Positions 1-6,603 of a stretch of DNA of 15,217 bases are shown piece after piece (within the stretch, counting starts at the first letter, position 1; every line of letters begins with the position of its first letter). Under the pieces are notes generated by a model. It ran no database searches, had not been told where the DNA came from, and worked only from the letters and a program-made list of their open reading frames with translations. Both the position numbers and the translations under genes were made by a program. Origin of the DNA: Comamonadaceae bacterium (GTDB lineage Bacteria > Pseudomonadota > Gammaproteobacteria > Burkholderiales > Burkholderiaceae_C); assembly GCA_947454695.1 (NCBI GenBank), contig CANGMW010000025.1, positions 1-15,217 of the forward strand. The letters are read 5' to 3'.

Positions 1-9
1 CCGGTCTGG

Positions 10-15
10 GACAAT
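10..15 (+). promoter_or_regulatory. candidate -10 hexamer directly upstream of pyrC
   Basis: GACAAT lies six bases before the pyrC ATG. No Shine-Dalgarno-like purine run is present in the 21 bases shown upstream. If this hexamer is a real -10 element, transcription would begin at or next to the ATG and the mRNA would be leaderless or nearly so. The -35 region falls outside the window, so this rests on one hexamer and the lack of an obvious ribosome binding site. Confidence 0.3.
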
Positions 16-21
16 AGCGGC

Positions 22-1056
22 ATGACGCAAGAAATCACCCTCACACGCCCTGACGACTGGCATTTGCATGTGCGCGATGGCGACGCGCTCAACACCGTGG
101 TGCCGCACACGGCCGCCCAGTTCGGGCGCGCCATCATCATGCCCAACCTCAAACCACCGGTCACGACCGCCGCCCAGGCCGTGGCTTACCGTGACCGCAT
201 CCGTGCGGCGGTGCCGGCAGGCATGACGTTTGAGCCTTTGATGACGCTGTACCTCACCGACAATTTGCCACCCGATGAAATCGCGCGTGCCAAAGACGCG
301 GGGGTGGTGGCGCTCAAGCTCTACCCGGCGGGTGCCACGACCAACAGCGACGCGGGCGTGACCGACCTGCGCAAAACCTACAAAACGCTGGAGGCCATGC
401 AACGCGCGGGCTTGTTGCTGCTGGTGCATGGCGAAGTGACTTCGCCGGACATCGACCTGTTTGACCGCGAAGCTGTGTTCATCGAGCAGCAACTCATCCC
501 GCTGCGCCGTGATTTCCCAGAGTTGAAAATTGTGTTCGAGCACATCACGACCGAAGAAGCCGCCCACTATGTGCGCGATGCCGACCGCTTCACCGGCGCC
601 ACCATCACCGCGCACCACCTGCTGTACAACCGTAACGCCATCTTCACCGGCGGCATCCGGCCGCATTACTACTGCCTGCCGGTACTCAAACGTGAAAAGC
701 ACCGTCTGGCGCTGGTACAGGCCGCCACGGGTGGCAGCCCCAAATTCTTTTTGGGCACCGACAGCGCGCCGCACCCCGCGCACCTGAAGGAACATGCCAG
801 TGGCTGCGCGGGTTGCTACACCGCGCACGCCGCCATCGAGATGTATGCCGAAGCCTTCGATGCGGCTGGCGCGCTGGGCAAGCTCGAAGGCTTTGCCAGC
901 TTCCATGGCCCCGATTTTTACGGCCTGCCGCGCAACCGCGAGCGCATCACCCTGCGTCGCGAAACCTGGTTGCCGCCTGAGCAGTTTGCGTTGGGTCAAA
1001 CCGAGCTCAAGCCCTTGCGTGCCGGTGAAACCTTGCCCTGGCGACTCGTGGCCTGA
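22..1056 (+). CDS. pyrC: dihydroorotase, class II (PyrC type)
   Basis: Dihydroorotase catalyses the reversible cyclisation of N-carbamoyl-aspartate to dihydroorotate, the third step of de novo pyrimidine synthesis, in the cytoplasm. The 344-residue protein is close in length to E. coli PyrC and shows the binuclear zinc site in order: the H14-x-H16 pair within RPDDWHLHVRDG, the lysine expected to be carboxylated (K99 in LKLYPAGATT), H136 in VHGEV, H174 in FEHITT and D247 in GTDSAPHP. The start fits the family N-terminus. No Shine-Dalgarno sequence is visible before it. The next gene begins 2 bp after the stop, so the two are probably co-transcribed. Nothing suggests loss of function. Confidence 0.97.
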   Translation: MTQEITLTRPDDWHLHVRDGDALNTVVPHTAAQFGRAIIMPNLKPPVTTAAQAVAYRDRIRAAVPAGMTFEPLMTLYLTDNLPPDEIARAKDAGVVALKLYPAGATTNSDAGVTDLRKTYKTLEAMQRAGLLLLVHGEVTSPDIDLFDREAVFIEQQLIPLRRDFPELKIVFEHITTEEAAHYVRDADRFTGATITAHHLLYNRNAIFTGGIRPHYYCLPVLKREKHRLALVQAATGGSPKFFLGTDSAPHPAHLKEHASGCAGCYTAHAAIEMYAEAFDAAGALGKLEGFASFHGPDFYGLPRNRERITLRRETWLPPEQFALGQTELKPLRAGETLPWRLVA

Positions 1057-1058
1057 TC

Positions 1059-1802
1059 GTGCCGGCGCACGCCGTCCTGCAAACCATTGACTGGCAGCAG
1101 CCCTGGCTGGGCGAGTGGCGCGCGCTGGGCCAGCGTGTGGCGCAGAGCGTGGCGCAAGGCCTGCCGGTGCACGAGGCGCTGAACCGCGAACCGCCGGACT
1201 CCATGCGCTTTGTGCCGCAAAGCAGTTTGCCCGAAGGGCAGGCCTATGAAGACTTCATCTTTCGTGAGCAAGCCTGTCCGACACGCGAAGGCCTGCATGA
1301 TTTTTTCAACGGCCTGTGCTGGCGGCTGTTCCCGCAGACCAAGCGCCGGCTTAATGCCTTGCAGGCTGAACAGCTGGCTTCTTTAGGCGTGGGCTCCGTG
1401 CGCGGTCCGGTGCGCGATGCGATCACGGTGTTCGATGAGAACGCCGCTTTTTTCATTGGTCCGGATGCGTTGTGGGACGCCTTGGTGGCACGCGACTGGC
1501 AGGCTTTGTTTGTCGATTGGCGTCAGGAGTGGGCGCAAGCGCGGCTGGTCTTGTTTGGCCATGCCTTGCTGGAAAAATTGGTGGCGCCGCGCAAAAACAT
1601 CACGGCGCATGTGTACCGTGTCAGCGCCAACTTACAAGCGGTACCTGCGCTGGATGCCTGGGTGGCGCAGGACTTGAGTGCTGCCAAACTGGCCACCAAG
1701 CCTTTCGTGGCTTTGCCGGTCGCGGGCGTACCCGGCTGGTGGGCAGCCAACGAAGCGCCTGATTTTTATGCCGATACAGAGGTTTTCCGGCCACCGCGCT
1801 GA
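1059..1802 (+). CDS. DUF3025 family protein
   Basis: A 247-residue protein of the DUF3025 family, whose function is unknown. The recognisable stretches are RFVPQSSLPEG with AYEDFIF (about residues 50-70), the TREGLHDFFNGLCWRLFPQTK segment (about 75-95) and RGPVRDAITVFDENAAF (about 115-131). No signal peptide or membrane segment is apparent, so a cytoplasmic location is likely. The start is a GTG only 2 bp after the pyrC stop, which suggests translation coupled to pyrC. The neighbour is pyrimidine synthesis, but that does not assign a role. Family assignment is from remembered motif spacing. The reading frame itself is secure because it fills the gap between pyrC and htpX with normal protein composition. 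Confidence 0.85.
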   Translation: MPAHAVLQTIDWQQPWLGEWRALGQRVAQSVAQGLPVHEALNREPPDSMRFVPQSSLPEGQAYEDFIFREQACPTREGLHDFFNGLCWRLFPQTKRRLNALQAEQLASLGVGSVRGPVRDAITVFDENAAFFIGPDALWDALVARDWQALFVDWRQEWAQARLVLFGHALLEKLVAPRKNITAHVYRVSANLQAVPALDAWVAQDLSAAKLATKPFVALPVAGVPGWWAANEAPDFYADTEVFRPPR

Positions 1803-1848
1803 ACGCGGTGAAGCCACAGGAACTGTGTGCCTTTTCGTTCAGCCCGCA

Positions 1849-1878
1849 TTGAAAGCCGGACTTTCGCCCTTACCATTC
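1849..1878 (+). promoter_or_regulatory. candidate sigma-32 (heat shock) promoter of htpX
   Basis: TTGAAA at 1849-1854 matches the core of the sigma-32 -35 element. TACCATTC at 1871-1878 matches the CCCCATnT -10 element at the CCAT core, with a 16-bp spacer. Heat-shock control of htpX is established in E. coli, which makes the match more credible. It would start transcription about 35 bp before the ATG. This is a motif match by eye. Confidence 0.4.
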
Positions 1879-1887
1879 GCGCCAATG

Positions 1888-1904
1888 ACCCACACCCTGT
1901 GGGT
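1888..1904 (+). promoter_or_regulatory. perfect 7-bp hairpin in the htpX leader
   Basis: ACCCACA (1888-1894) pairs fully with TGTGGGT (1898-1904) across a CCC loop. It ends seven bases before the AGAGGAG ribosome binding site (1911-1917) of htpX. No T-run follows, so it is not a classical terminator. It could be a leader structure stabilising the mRNA 5' end or an operator. Its role is unknown. Confidence 0.4.
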
Positions 1905-1921
1905 GAGACGAGAGGAGAACC

Positions 1922-2797
1922 ATGAAACGCATTGTTTTGTTCGTATTGACCAACTTGGCCATCGTGCTGGTGCTGGGCATCGTGGCCAGCCTGCTGGGTG
2001 TGAACCGCTACCTCACGGCCAATGGCCTCAATCTGGGCTTGTTGATGGGCTATGCCCTGGTCATCGGTTTTGGTGGCGCCTTCATTTCTTTGCTGATCAG
2101 CAAGCCCATGGCCAAGTGGTCGGCAGGCGTGCGCTTGATCGATCAGCCGCAGTCGCCCGATGAGGCCTGGATCGTCAACACCGTGCACAAGCTGGCTGAT
2201 CAGGCGGGCATTGGCCGGCCCGAGGTGGGCATCTTTGAAGGCGAACCCAACGCGTTTGCCACGGGTGCCTTCAAAAACTCTGCATTGGTGGCGGTGTCCA
2301 CCGGTTTGCTGCAAGGCATGACGCGCGAGGAAGTCGAAGCCGTCATCGGCCATGAAATCGCCCACATCGCCAACGGCGACATGGTCACCATGACCTTGAT
2401 CCAGGGCGTGATGAACACCTTCGTGGTGTTTCTCAGCCGGGTGATCGGCTACGCGGTGGACAGCTTCCTGCGTCGCAACGACGACCGTGACAGCGGCCCG
2501 GGCATCGGCTACTGGGTGACCACGCTGGTGCTGGACATCGTGTTGGGTTTTCTCGCAGCCATCATCGTGGCCTGGTTCTCGCGTCAGCGCGAGTTCCGTG
2601 CTGACGCCGGCTCGGCCCGCCTGCTGGGCCGCAACCAGCCCATGATCAATGCCTTGGCCCGCTTGGGTGGTATGCACCCGGCCGAATTGCCCAAAAGCAT
2701 GGCGGCACTGGGTATTGCCGGTGGCATTGGTCAGTTGTTCTCAACGCACCCGCCGATTGAAGAGCGCATTGCCGCTTTGAAAAATAGCCAGGCCTGA
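1922..2797 (+). CDS. htpX: HtpX membrane-bound zinc metalloprotease (M48)
   Basis: HtpX is an inner-membrane endoprotease that works alongside FtsH in removing damaged membrane proteins under stress. The 291-residue protein has the M48 zinc motif HEIAH at residues 144-148, with the third ligand expected at E224 in REFRADA. Hydrophobic segments lie at about 4-26, 37-60, 158-178 and 196-219, the usual HtpX topology with the active site facing the cytoplasm. The start is set by a strong AGAGGAG ribosome binding site at 1911-1917, four bases before the ATG. It sits about 120 bp after the DUF3025 gene with its own leader, so it is probably a separate transcript, possibly heat-inducible. Confidence 0.96.
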   Translation: MKRIVLFVLTNLAIVLVLGIVASLLGVNRYLTANGLNLGLLMGYALVIGFGGAFISLLISKPMAKWSAGVRLIDQPQSPDEAWIVNTVHKLADQAGIGRPEVGIFEGEPNAFATGAFKNSALVAVSTGLLQGMTREEVEAVIGHEIAHIANGDMVTMTLIQGVMNTFVVFLSRVIGYAVDSFLRRNDDRDSGPGIGYWVTTLVLDIVLGFLAAIIVAWFSRQREFRADAGSARLLGRNQPMINALARLGGMHPAELPKSMAALGIAGGIGQLFSTHPPIEERIAALKNSQA

Positions 2798-2805
2798 TGT
2801 CGTCG

Positions 2806-2852
2806 TCTCCCCTGGGGTGCACGTTACAAGAGAGCGTGACACCACAGGGAGA
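2806..2852 (+). promoter_or_regulatory. hairpin that encloses the ribosome binding site of the small secreted gene
   Basis: Bases 2806-2811 pair with 2847-2852, 2813-2814 with 2845-2846, 2816-2819 with 2840-2843 and 2820-2823 with 2835-2838. This gives 16 base pairs interrupted by two single-base bulges (2812 and 2839) and one mismatch (2815/2844), with an 11-base loop at 2824-2834. The 3' arm contains the GGGAG ribosome binding site of the downstream gene. No T-run follows, so a terminator is unlikely. Control of translation initiation is the natural inference. Confidence 0.5.
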
Positions 2853-2857
2853 CAATG

Positions 2858-3220
2858 ATGATTCAGATTCTTTCGCGCCAGCCCTCACCGCGCAAAACCG
2901 TGGGCGTTTTTTGGGCTCTGCTGATAGCGCTCTCGGCCTTGGCAGGCCATGCGGGGGCCCAGCCTCTGGGCGACGATTGCCAGCGCGCTTGGCGCGACTA
3001 CAACGAGTTCAAACGGCGAACCACCATGGAAGCGTCCCAGTACCCGCTGACCACGCAAGGTCTGGCGGTTCGCACAGCCTGCGGGGAGGAAGCCTTGCCG
3101 GTGCCGCCGGGTTCGGACAACCCCAGACGCGTGGTGGTTCGCCCCAAACACAAGCCGGTGGCTCCTGCGGACAGTGGCAAGCCGGCGCCACCGGCCAAAA
3201 CCGGCGTTAAACCAAACTAA
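2858..3220 (+). CDS. small secreted protein of unknown function
   Basis: This 120-residue protein is not recognised. The N-terminus has basic residues (RQPSPRK) followed by a hydrophobic core (VGVFWALLIALSALAG) and an AGA/QP cleavage-like site near residue 35, so export by Sec is likely. The mature part contains two cysteines (in DDCQRAW and RTACGEE) that could form a disulfide. It ends in a proline-, lysine- and alanine-rich tail that looks unstructured. Two ATGs occur in tandem at 2855 and 2858. The second is preferred because it is six bases after the GGGAG ribosome binding site rather than three. That site lies inside a predicted hairpin. The gene follows htpX by 60 bp and faces the oppositely oriented dehydrogenase gene. 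Confidence 0.75.
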   Translation: MIQILSRQPSPRKTVGVFWALLIALSALAGHAGAQPLGDDCQRAWRDYNEFKRRTTMEASQYPLTTQGLAVRTACGEEALPVPPGSDNPRRVVVRPKHKPVAPADSGKPAPPAKTGVKPN

Positions 3221-3275
3221 GCGAACTGAGAGAACCGAGCGAACGCAGCATCGCGCTGGTCCGCTGGCTGGACGG

Positions 3276-5021
3276 CTAGCGCAGAGCCGCCAGCGCCAGC
3301 GCTTCGGCCACTTTGATGCCATCCACGCCGGCCGACAAAATGCCGCCGGCATAACCGGCGCCTTCACCGGCCGGGTACAAGCCGCGCACATTGAGGCTTT
3401 GCAAATCGTCACCGCGCACGATGCGCAAAGGCGAGGAGGTGCGCGTTTCCACGCCGGTGAGCACCGCGTCGGGCATGTCAAAGCCTTTGATCTTGCGGCC
3501 AAACACCGGCAGCGCTTCGCGAATGGCGCTCACCGCGTAGTCGGGCAAAGTGCTGTTGAGGTCGCCGAGTTTCACACCGGGTTTGTACGACGGCTCTACC
3601 GCGCCCAAAGCGGTGGAGGGTCGGTCAGCGATGAAATCCCCCACCAGCTGACCCGGTGCGCAGTAGTCGCCCCCGCCCAGCACATAGGCGTTCGATTCCA
3701 GCCGACGTTGCAGCACCACGCCGGCCAAGGGATGCTGCACAAAGGGCGTGCGCTTGGCCATCGTGGCGGCTTGCTCGGCATAGCGGGCCCCATCGACGGG
3801 CCCGAAGGCGGCTTGCCAGCCGGCCAGGTCGGGGCTGCCTTGCAAAAAATCTTCGGGGTCGACATTCACCACCATGCCGGCGTTGGCATTGCGCTCATTG
3901 CGCGAGTACTGGCTCATGCCGTTGGTCACCACACGCCCGGGCTCGGAGGTGGCGGCCACCACGGTGCCGCCGGGGCACATGCAAAAACTGTAGACCGCAC
4001 GGCCGTTGCTCGCATGGTGCACCAGCTTGTAGTCGGCCGCGCCCAGGAGCGGGTGGCCGGCGTGACGCCCCCAGCGGGCACGGTCGATCACGCCTTGCGG
4101 GTGTTCGATGCGAAAGCCCACCGAGAAAGGTTTGGCCAACATCGCCACACCTTTGTCATGCAGGTGCGCAAAAGTGTCGCGCGAACTGTGACCCAGTGCC
4201 AGCACCACTTGCGTGGCGGGCAAGTCATAGGATTGCCCGGTGGTCTGGTCCAGCACGGTCAGGCCGCGCAGCTGGCGCCGGCCATCAGCGCCACTTGGGG
4301 TCTCGTCCAGCAGCACATCCACCACACGCTGCTCAAAGCGAATCTCGCCACCGAGCGCCATGATCTGTTCACGCAAATGCTCCACCACCTTCACCAGCTT
4401 GAAGGTGCCGATGTGCGGGTGCGCTTCCATCAGGATTTCGGGTGGCGCGCCGGCTTGCACAAACTCCTGCATCACCTTGCGCCCCAGATGACGCGGGTCC
4501 TTGATCTGGCTGTACAACTTGCCGTCGGAGAACGTGCCCGCACCGCCTTCGCCGAACTGCACATTCGATTCGGCTTGCAGCACATGCTTGCGCCACAAGC
4601 CCCAAGTGTCTTTGGTGCGCTGACGAACGGTTTTGCCGCGTTCGATCACGATCGGTTTGAAGCCCATTTGCGCCAGGATGAGGGCTGCAAAAATACCGCA
4701 CGGCCCAAAGCCCACCACCACCGGGCGGTCTTGGAGATCAGCGGGCGCACGGGTCACCGGGTGGTAGACCAGATCGGGGCTGGGGCCGATGTGTGGCTTG
4801 CCGGCCAGCCGCTGCAAGAGCGCGGCTTGCAGCGCGGGTGGCAGGTCAACATCGACGATGTAGACCTGCAGCAGCTCGGCCTTGCGCGCGTCAAAGCTGC
4901 GCTTGTAAATGGTGTAGTGGGTGATGTCGCCGGGCGCGATGCCCAGGGTCTGGGCGATCAGCGCGGTCAGCGCCTCGGGTGTGTGGTCGAGCGGGAGTTT
5001 GAGTTCAGTGAGTCGGATCAT
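3276..5021 (-). CDS. FAD-dependent dehydrogenase, COG2509 type
   Basis: A 581-residue oxidoreductase of the uncharacterised FAD-dependent dehydrogenase family (COG2509). After an N-terminal domain of about 95 residues comes the dinucleotide-binding motif VVVGFGPCGIFAALILAQMG with IVIERG at the end of the second strand. Then come FGEGGAGTFSDGKLYS and a conserved C-terminal region with FCMCPGGTVVAATSEPGRVVTNGMS and AGEGAGYAGGILSAGVDG, which closes the FAD site. The substrate is unknown for the family. No signal peptide is seen, so it is probably cytoplasmic. The length is normal. It lies downstream of cysK on the same strand but is separated by about 160 bp with terminator-like hairpins, so it is probably transcribed on its own. 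Confidence 0.9.
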   Translation of the reverse strand: MIRLTELKLPLDHTPEALTALIAQTLGIAPGDITHYTIYKRSFDARKAELLQVYIVDVDLPPALQAALLQRLAGKPHIGPSPDLVYHPVTRAPADLQDRPVVVGFGPCGIFAALILAQMGFKPIVIERGKTVRQRTKDTWGLWRKHVLQAESNVQFGEGGAGTFSDGKLYSQIKDPRHLGRKVMQEFVQAGAPPEILMEAHPHIGTFKLVKVVEHLREQIMALGGEIRFEQRVVDVLLDETPSGADGRRQLRGLTVLDQTTGQSYDLPATQVVLALGHSSRDTFAHLHDKGVAMLAKPFSVGFRIEHPQGVIDRARWGRHAGHPLLGAADYKLVHHASNGRAVYSFCMCPGGTVVAATSEPGRVVTNGMSQYSRNERNANAGMVVNVDPEDFLQGSPDLAGWQAAFGPVDGARYAEQAATMAKRTPFVQHPLAGVVLQRRLESNAYVLGGGDYCAPGQLVGDFIADRPSTALGAVEPSYKPGVKLGDLNSTLPDYAVSAIREALPVFGRKIKGFDMPDAVLTGVETRTSSPLRIVRGDDLQSLNVRGLYPAGEGAGYAGGILSAGVDGIKVAEALALAALR

Positions 5022-5090
5022 GGCTTGTGTTCATCAAGCAAAAGATGGCGCGATGATACGCCGCCATCCGGCCAGTCTTGAATGCAAAAC

Positions 5091-5131
5091 GGACTTTGCG
5101 ATGCAGACATGCCGGTCTGTTTCGCAAAGCC
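5091..5131. repeat. long imperfect palindrome between cysK and the FAD dehydrogenase gene
   Basis: CTTTGCGA (5094-5101) pairs with TCGCAAAG (5122-5129). CAGAC (5104-5108) pairs with GTCTG (5115-5119) around a six-base loop. The two stems are joined by a 2x2 internal loop, and GG/CC pairs (5091-5092 with 5130-5131) extend the base past a bulged A. On the minus strand it is followed by a short TTTT-containing stretch, so it may be a second terminator after cysK. It could equally be an extragenic repeat or a protein-binding site. Confidence 0.5.
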
Positions 5132-5138
5132 CGCGCAA

Positions 5139-5169
5139 GAAAACCAGCGGCGCAAGGCTTGCGGCCTGG
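5139..5169 (-). terminator. probable intrinsic terminator of cysK
   Basis: Read on the minus strand, CCAG and CTGG arms enclose the CGCAAG-C-CTTGCG stem (5151-5163), and TTTTC follows directly (5139-5143). It begins about 12 bases after the cysK stop. The stem has an imperfect junction and the T-run is short, so efficiency is uncertain. Confidence 0.5.
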
Positions 5170-5181
5170 CGCGCGCGGGCC

Positions 5182-6099
5182 TTAAGCCGGCAAGAAGCCT
5201 TCGACTGAGAGGTAACGCTCGCCGGTGTCGTAGTTAAAGCCCAGCACCTTGGCGCCGGCGGGCAGCTCGGGCAGTTTCTGGGCGATGGCCGCCAGCGTGG
5301 CGCCCGAGGAAATGCCCACCAGAATGCCTTCTTCACGGGCGCTGCGCCGGGCCATCTCGCGTGCGGCTTCAGCCTCCACCTGGATCACGCCGGTGAGCAA
5401 ATCGGTTTGCAGGTTCTTGGGCACAAAGCCTGCACCAATGCCCTGGATCGGGTGCGGCGAGGGTGCGCCGCCGGAAATGACCGGGGAGGCGGTGGGCTCC
5501 ACCGCAAACACCTGCAACTTGGGGAACTTGGCTTTGAGGATGCGTGCGCAACCCGTCAGGTGCCCGCCCGTGCCCACGCCGGTGATCAGCGCGTCCAGAC
5601 CATCGGGGAAGTCCTTGAGGATTTCCAGCGCGGTGGTGCGTTCATGCACGTCGATGTTGGCCGGGTTTTCAAATTGCTGGGGAATCCACGCGCCGGGGGT
5701 GGCAGCGGCCAGTTCCTGCGCACGCGCAATCGCCCCCTTCATGCCCTTCTCGCGCGGGGTGAGGTCAAAACTGGCGCCGTAGGCCAGCATCAGGCGACGG
5801 CGTTCAATCGACATGCTGTCGGGCATGACCAGCACCAGCTTGTAGCCTTTGACGGCCGCCACCATGGCCAGGCCCACGCCGGTGTTGCCCGAGGTCGGCT
5901 CGATGATGGTGCCGCCGGGCTTGAGCGCGCCGGACTTCTCGGCGTCTTCGATCATGGCCAGCGCAATACGGTCCTTGATGGAGCCGCCAGGGTTGCCGCG
6001 CTCGGATTTGATCCACACCTGATGGCTGTTGCCAAACAAGCGGTTGATGCGCACATGGGGCGTGTTGCCAATGGTTTGCAGAATGTTGTCGGCTTTCAT
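5182..6099 (-). CDS. cysK: cysteine synthase A (O-acetylserine sulfhydrylase)
   Basis: This PLP enzyme makes L-cysteine from O-acetylserine and sulfide, the last step of sulfur assimilation, in the cytoplasm. The 305-residue protein has the cofactor lysine K42 in NPGGSIKDR, the substrate-binding loop PTSGNTG (68-74), the phosphate-binding loop GVGTGGH (174-180) and the SSGAT segment near the C-terminus. The start is supported by an AGGAG ribosome binding site seven bases upstream of the ATG on the minus strand. CysM cannot be fully excluded, but the length and the KDR and TSGNTG context fit CysK-type enzymes. It diverges from rnpB. A 16-bp palindrome lies 57 bp upstream of the start. Confidence 0.93.
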   Translation of the reverse strand: MKADNILQTIGNTPHVRINRLFGNSHQVWIKSERGNPGGSIKDRIALAMIEDAEKSGALKPGGTIIEPTSGNTGVGLAMVAAVKGYKLVLVMPDSMSIERRRLMLAYGASFDLTPREKGMKGAIARAQELAAATPGAWIPQQFENPANIDVHERTTALEILKDFPDGLDALITGVGTGGHLTGCARILKAKFPKLQVFAVEPTASPVISGGAPSPHPIQGIGAGFVPKNLQTDLLTGVIQVEAEAAREMARRSAREEGILVGISSGATLAAIAQKLPELPAGAKVLGFNYDTGERYLSVEGFLPA

Positions 6100-6155
6100 G
6101 CAGGGCTCCTGAAATGGTCAGTGAAGAAAAGAAAAGTGTGATTCTGAACCCTTTC

Positions 6156-6171
6156 ATCCAACCGGTTGGAT
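6156..6171. promoter_or_regulatory. 16-bp perfect palindrome between cysK and rnpB
   Basis: ATCCAACCGGTTGGAT is an exact 16-bp palindrome. It sits 57 bp upstream of the cysK start and 36-51 bp upstream of the rnpB 5' end. That is where an activator or repressor dimer could act on either divergent promoter. The even-length symmetry without a loop favours a DNA-binding site over an RNA hairpin. The binding protein is unknown. It does not resemble the extended asymmetric sites known for CysB. Confidence 0.45.
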
Positions 6172-6192
6172 CTATGGATATAACCAATCCGC

Positions 6193-6198
6193 GATAAT
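6193..6198 (+). promoter_or_regulatory. candidate -10 element of rnpB
   Basis: GATAAT matches five of six bases of the sigma-70 -10 consensus and ends eight bases before the predicted first base of the RNase P RNA. No good -35 hexamer is found at 16-18 bp. The closest is TTGGAT at 6166-6171, with a 21-bp spacer and overlapping the palindrome. A second hexamer, TATAAC at 6179-6184, is also present but would start transcription too early. Confidence 0.45.
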
Positions 6199-6206
6199 GC
6201 CTTGGT

Positions 6207-6536
6207 GAAGCACGCCAGACCGCCGCTGGTGCAACACCCGAAAGGGCGCACTGGAGGAATGTCCGGACTGCACAGGACGGCGTAGCAGCTAACAGCTGTC
6301 CACCGCGAGGTGAGGATCAGAGCAACAGAGACGAGTCGTTGCGGGGCAACCCGCAGCGGGTGAAACGGGCAATCTCTACGCGCAGCAATACCAAGTAGGC
6401 CAGCGTTGATGTGGTTCCGCAGAGCTGGCGGGTAGGTAGCACCGAGCCGATGGGGCGACCCTCGGCCCAGATTAATGGCGGTCACACGGGGGCAACCCCG
6501 GCGCACAGAATCCGGCTTATCGGCGCGCTTCACACT
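6207..6536 (+). ncRNA. rnpB: RNase P RNA (bacterial type A)
   Basis: The catalytic RNA of RNase P, which with the RnpA protein removes the 5' leader from tRNA precursors. It was recognised from conserved cores: GGAGGAATGTCCGGACTGC near the 5' end, CAGAGCAACAGAGA in the middle, and AGATTAATGGCGGTCACAC with ACAGAATCCGGCTTATC at the 3' end. The ends pair to form helix P1 (GAAGC at 6207-6211 with GCTTC at 6527-6531). Helix P18 is visible with a GCGA tetraloop at 6455-6458. At about 330 bases it is shorter than the E. coli RNA. The missing part corresponds to the P13/P14 region. The exact ends are estimated from P1. It is divergent from cysK. Confidence 0.96.
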
Positions 6537-6544
6537 TTTAACCC

Positions 6545-6564
6545 GAGTCCGTGACCACGGGCTC
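6545..6564 (+). terminator. hairpin downstream of rnpB, possible processing or termination site
   Basis: GAG-T-CCGTG (6545-6553) pairs with CACGG-G-CTC (6556-6564), giving eight base pairs with one mismatch and a two-base nominal loop. It starts nine bases after the RNA end. No T-run follows, so read-through into the FeoB-like gene 40 bp further on is possible. Confidence 0.3.
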
Positions 6565-6603
6565 TGATTCGAGCGTCTGCTTTGGCGGCGTTGAAGGCAC
6601 AAC

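Noticed and set aside
1766..2677. 303-residue minus-strand frame opposite htpX
   Set aside because: It is His/Gln/Gly-rich with no domain and lies entirely opposite htpX and its leader. It is a shadow of GC-rich coding sequence.
2797..3210. 137-residue frame whose ATG overlaps the htpX stop
   Set aside because: It overlaps the small secreted gene in another frame, begins within the hairpin region, has no ribosome binding site and is low-complexity Gly/Arg/Ala-rich. The frame with the signal peptide is the better choice.
3221..3275. possible terminator between the convergent small secreted gene and FAD dehydrogenase gene
   Set aside because: Only a 4-bp GTCC/GGAC pairing is visible and no T-run follows on either strand.
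3174..5081. 635-residue open frame on the plus strand opposite the FAD dehydrogenase gene
   Set aside because: It mirrors the real gene in a GC-rich codon pattern, has a His/Gly/Arg-heavy composition with no recognisable domain, and runs past both gene ends. The minus-strand protein has clear FAD motifs.
5407..6141. 244-residue plus-strand frame opposite cysK
   Set aside because: It is an antisense shadow of cysK with no ribosome binding site or recognisable motif.
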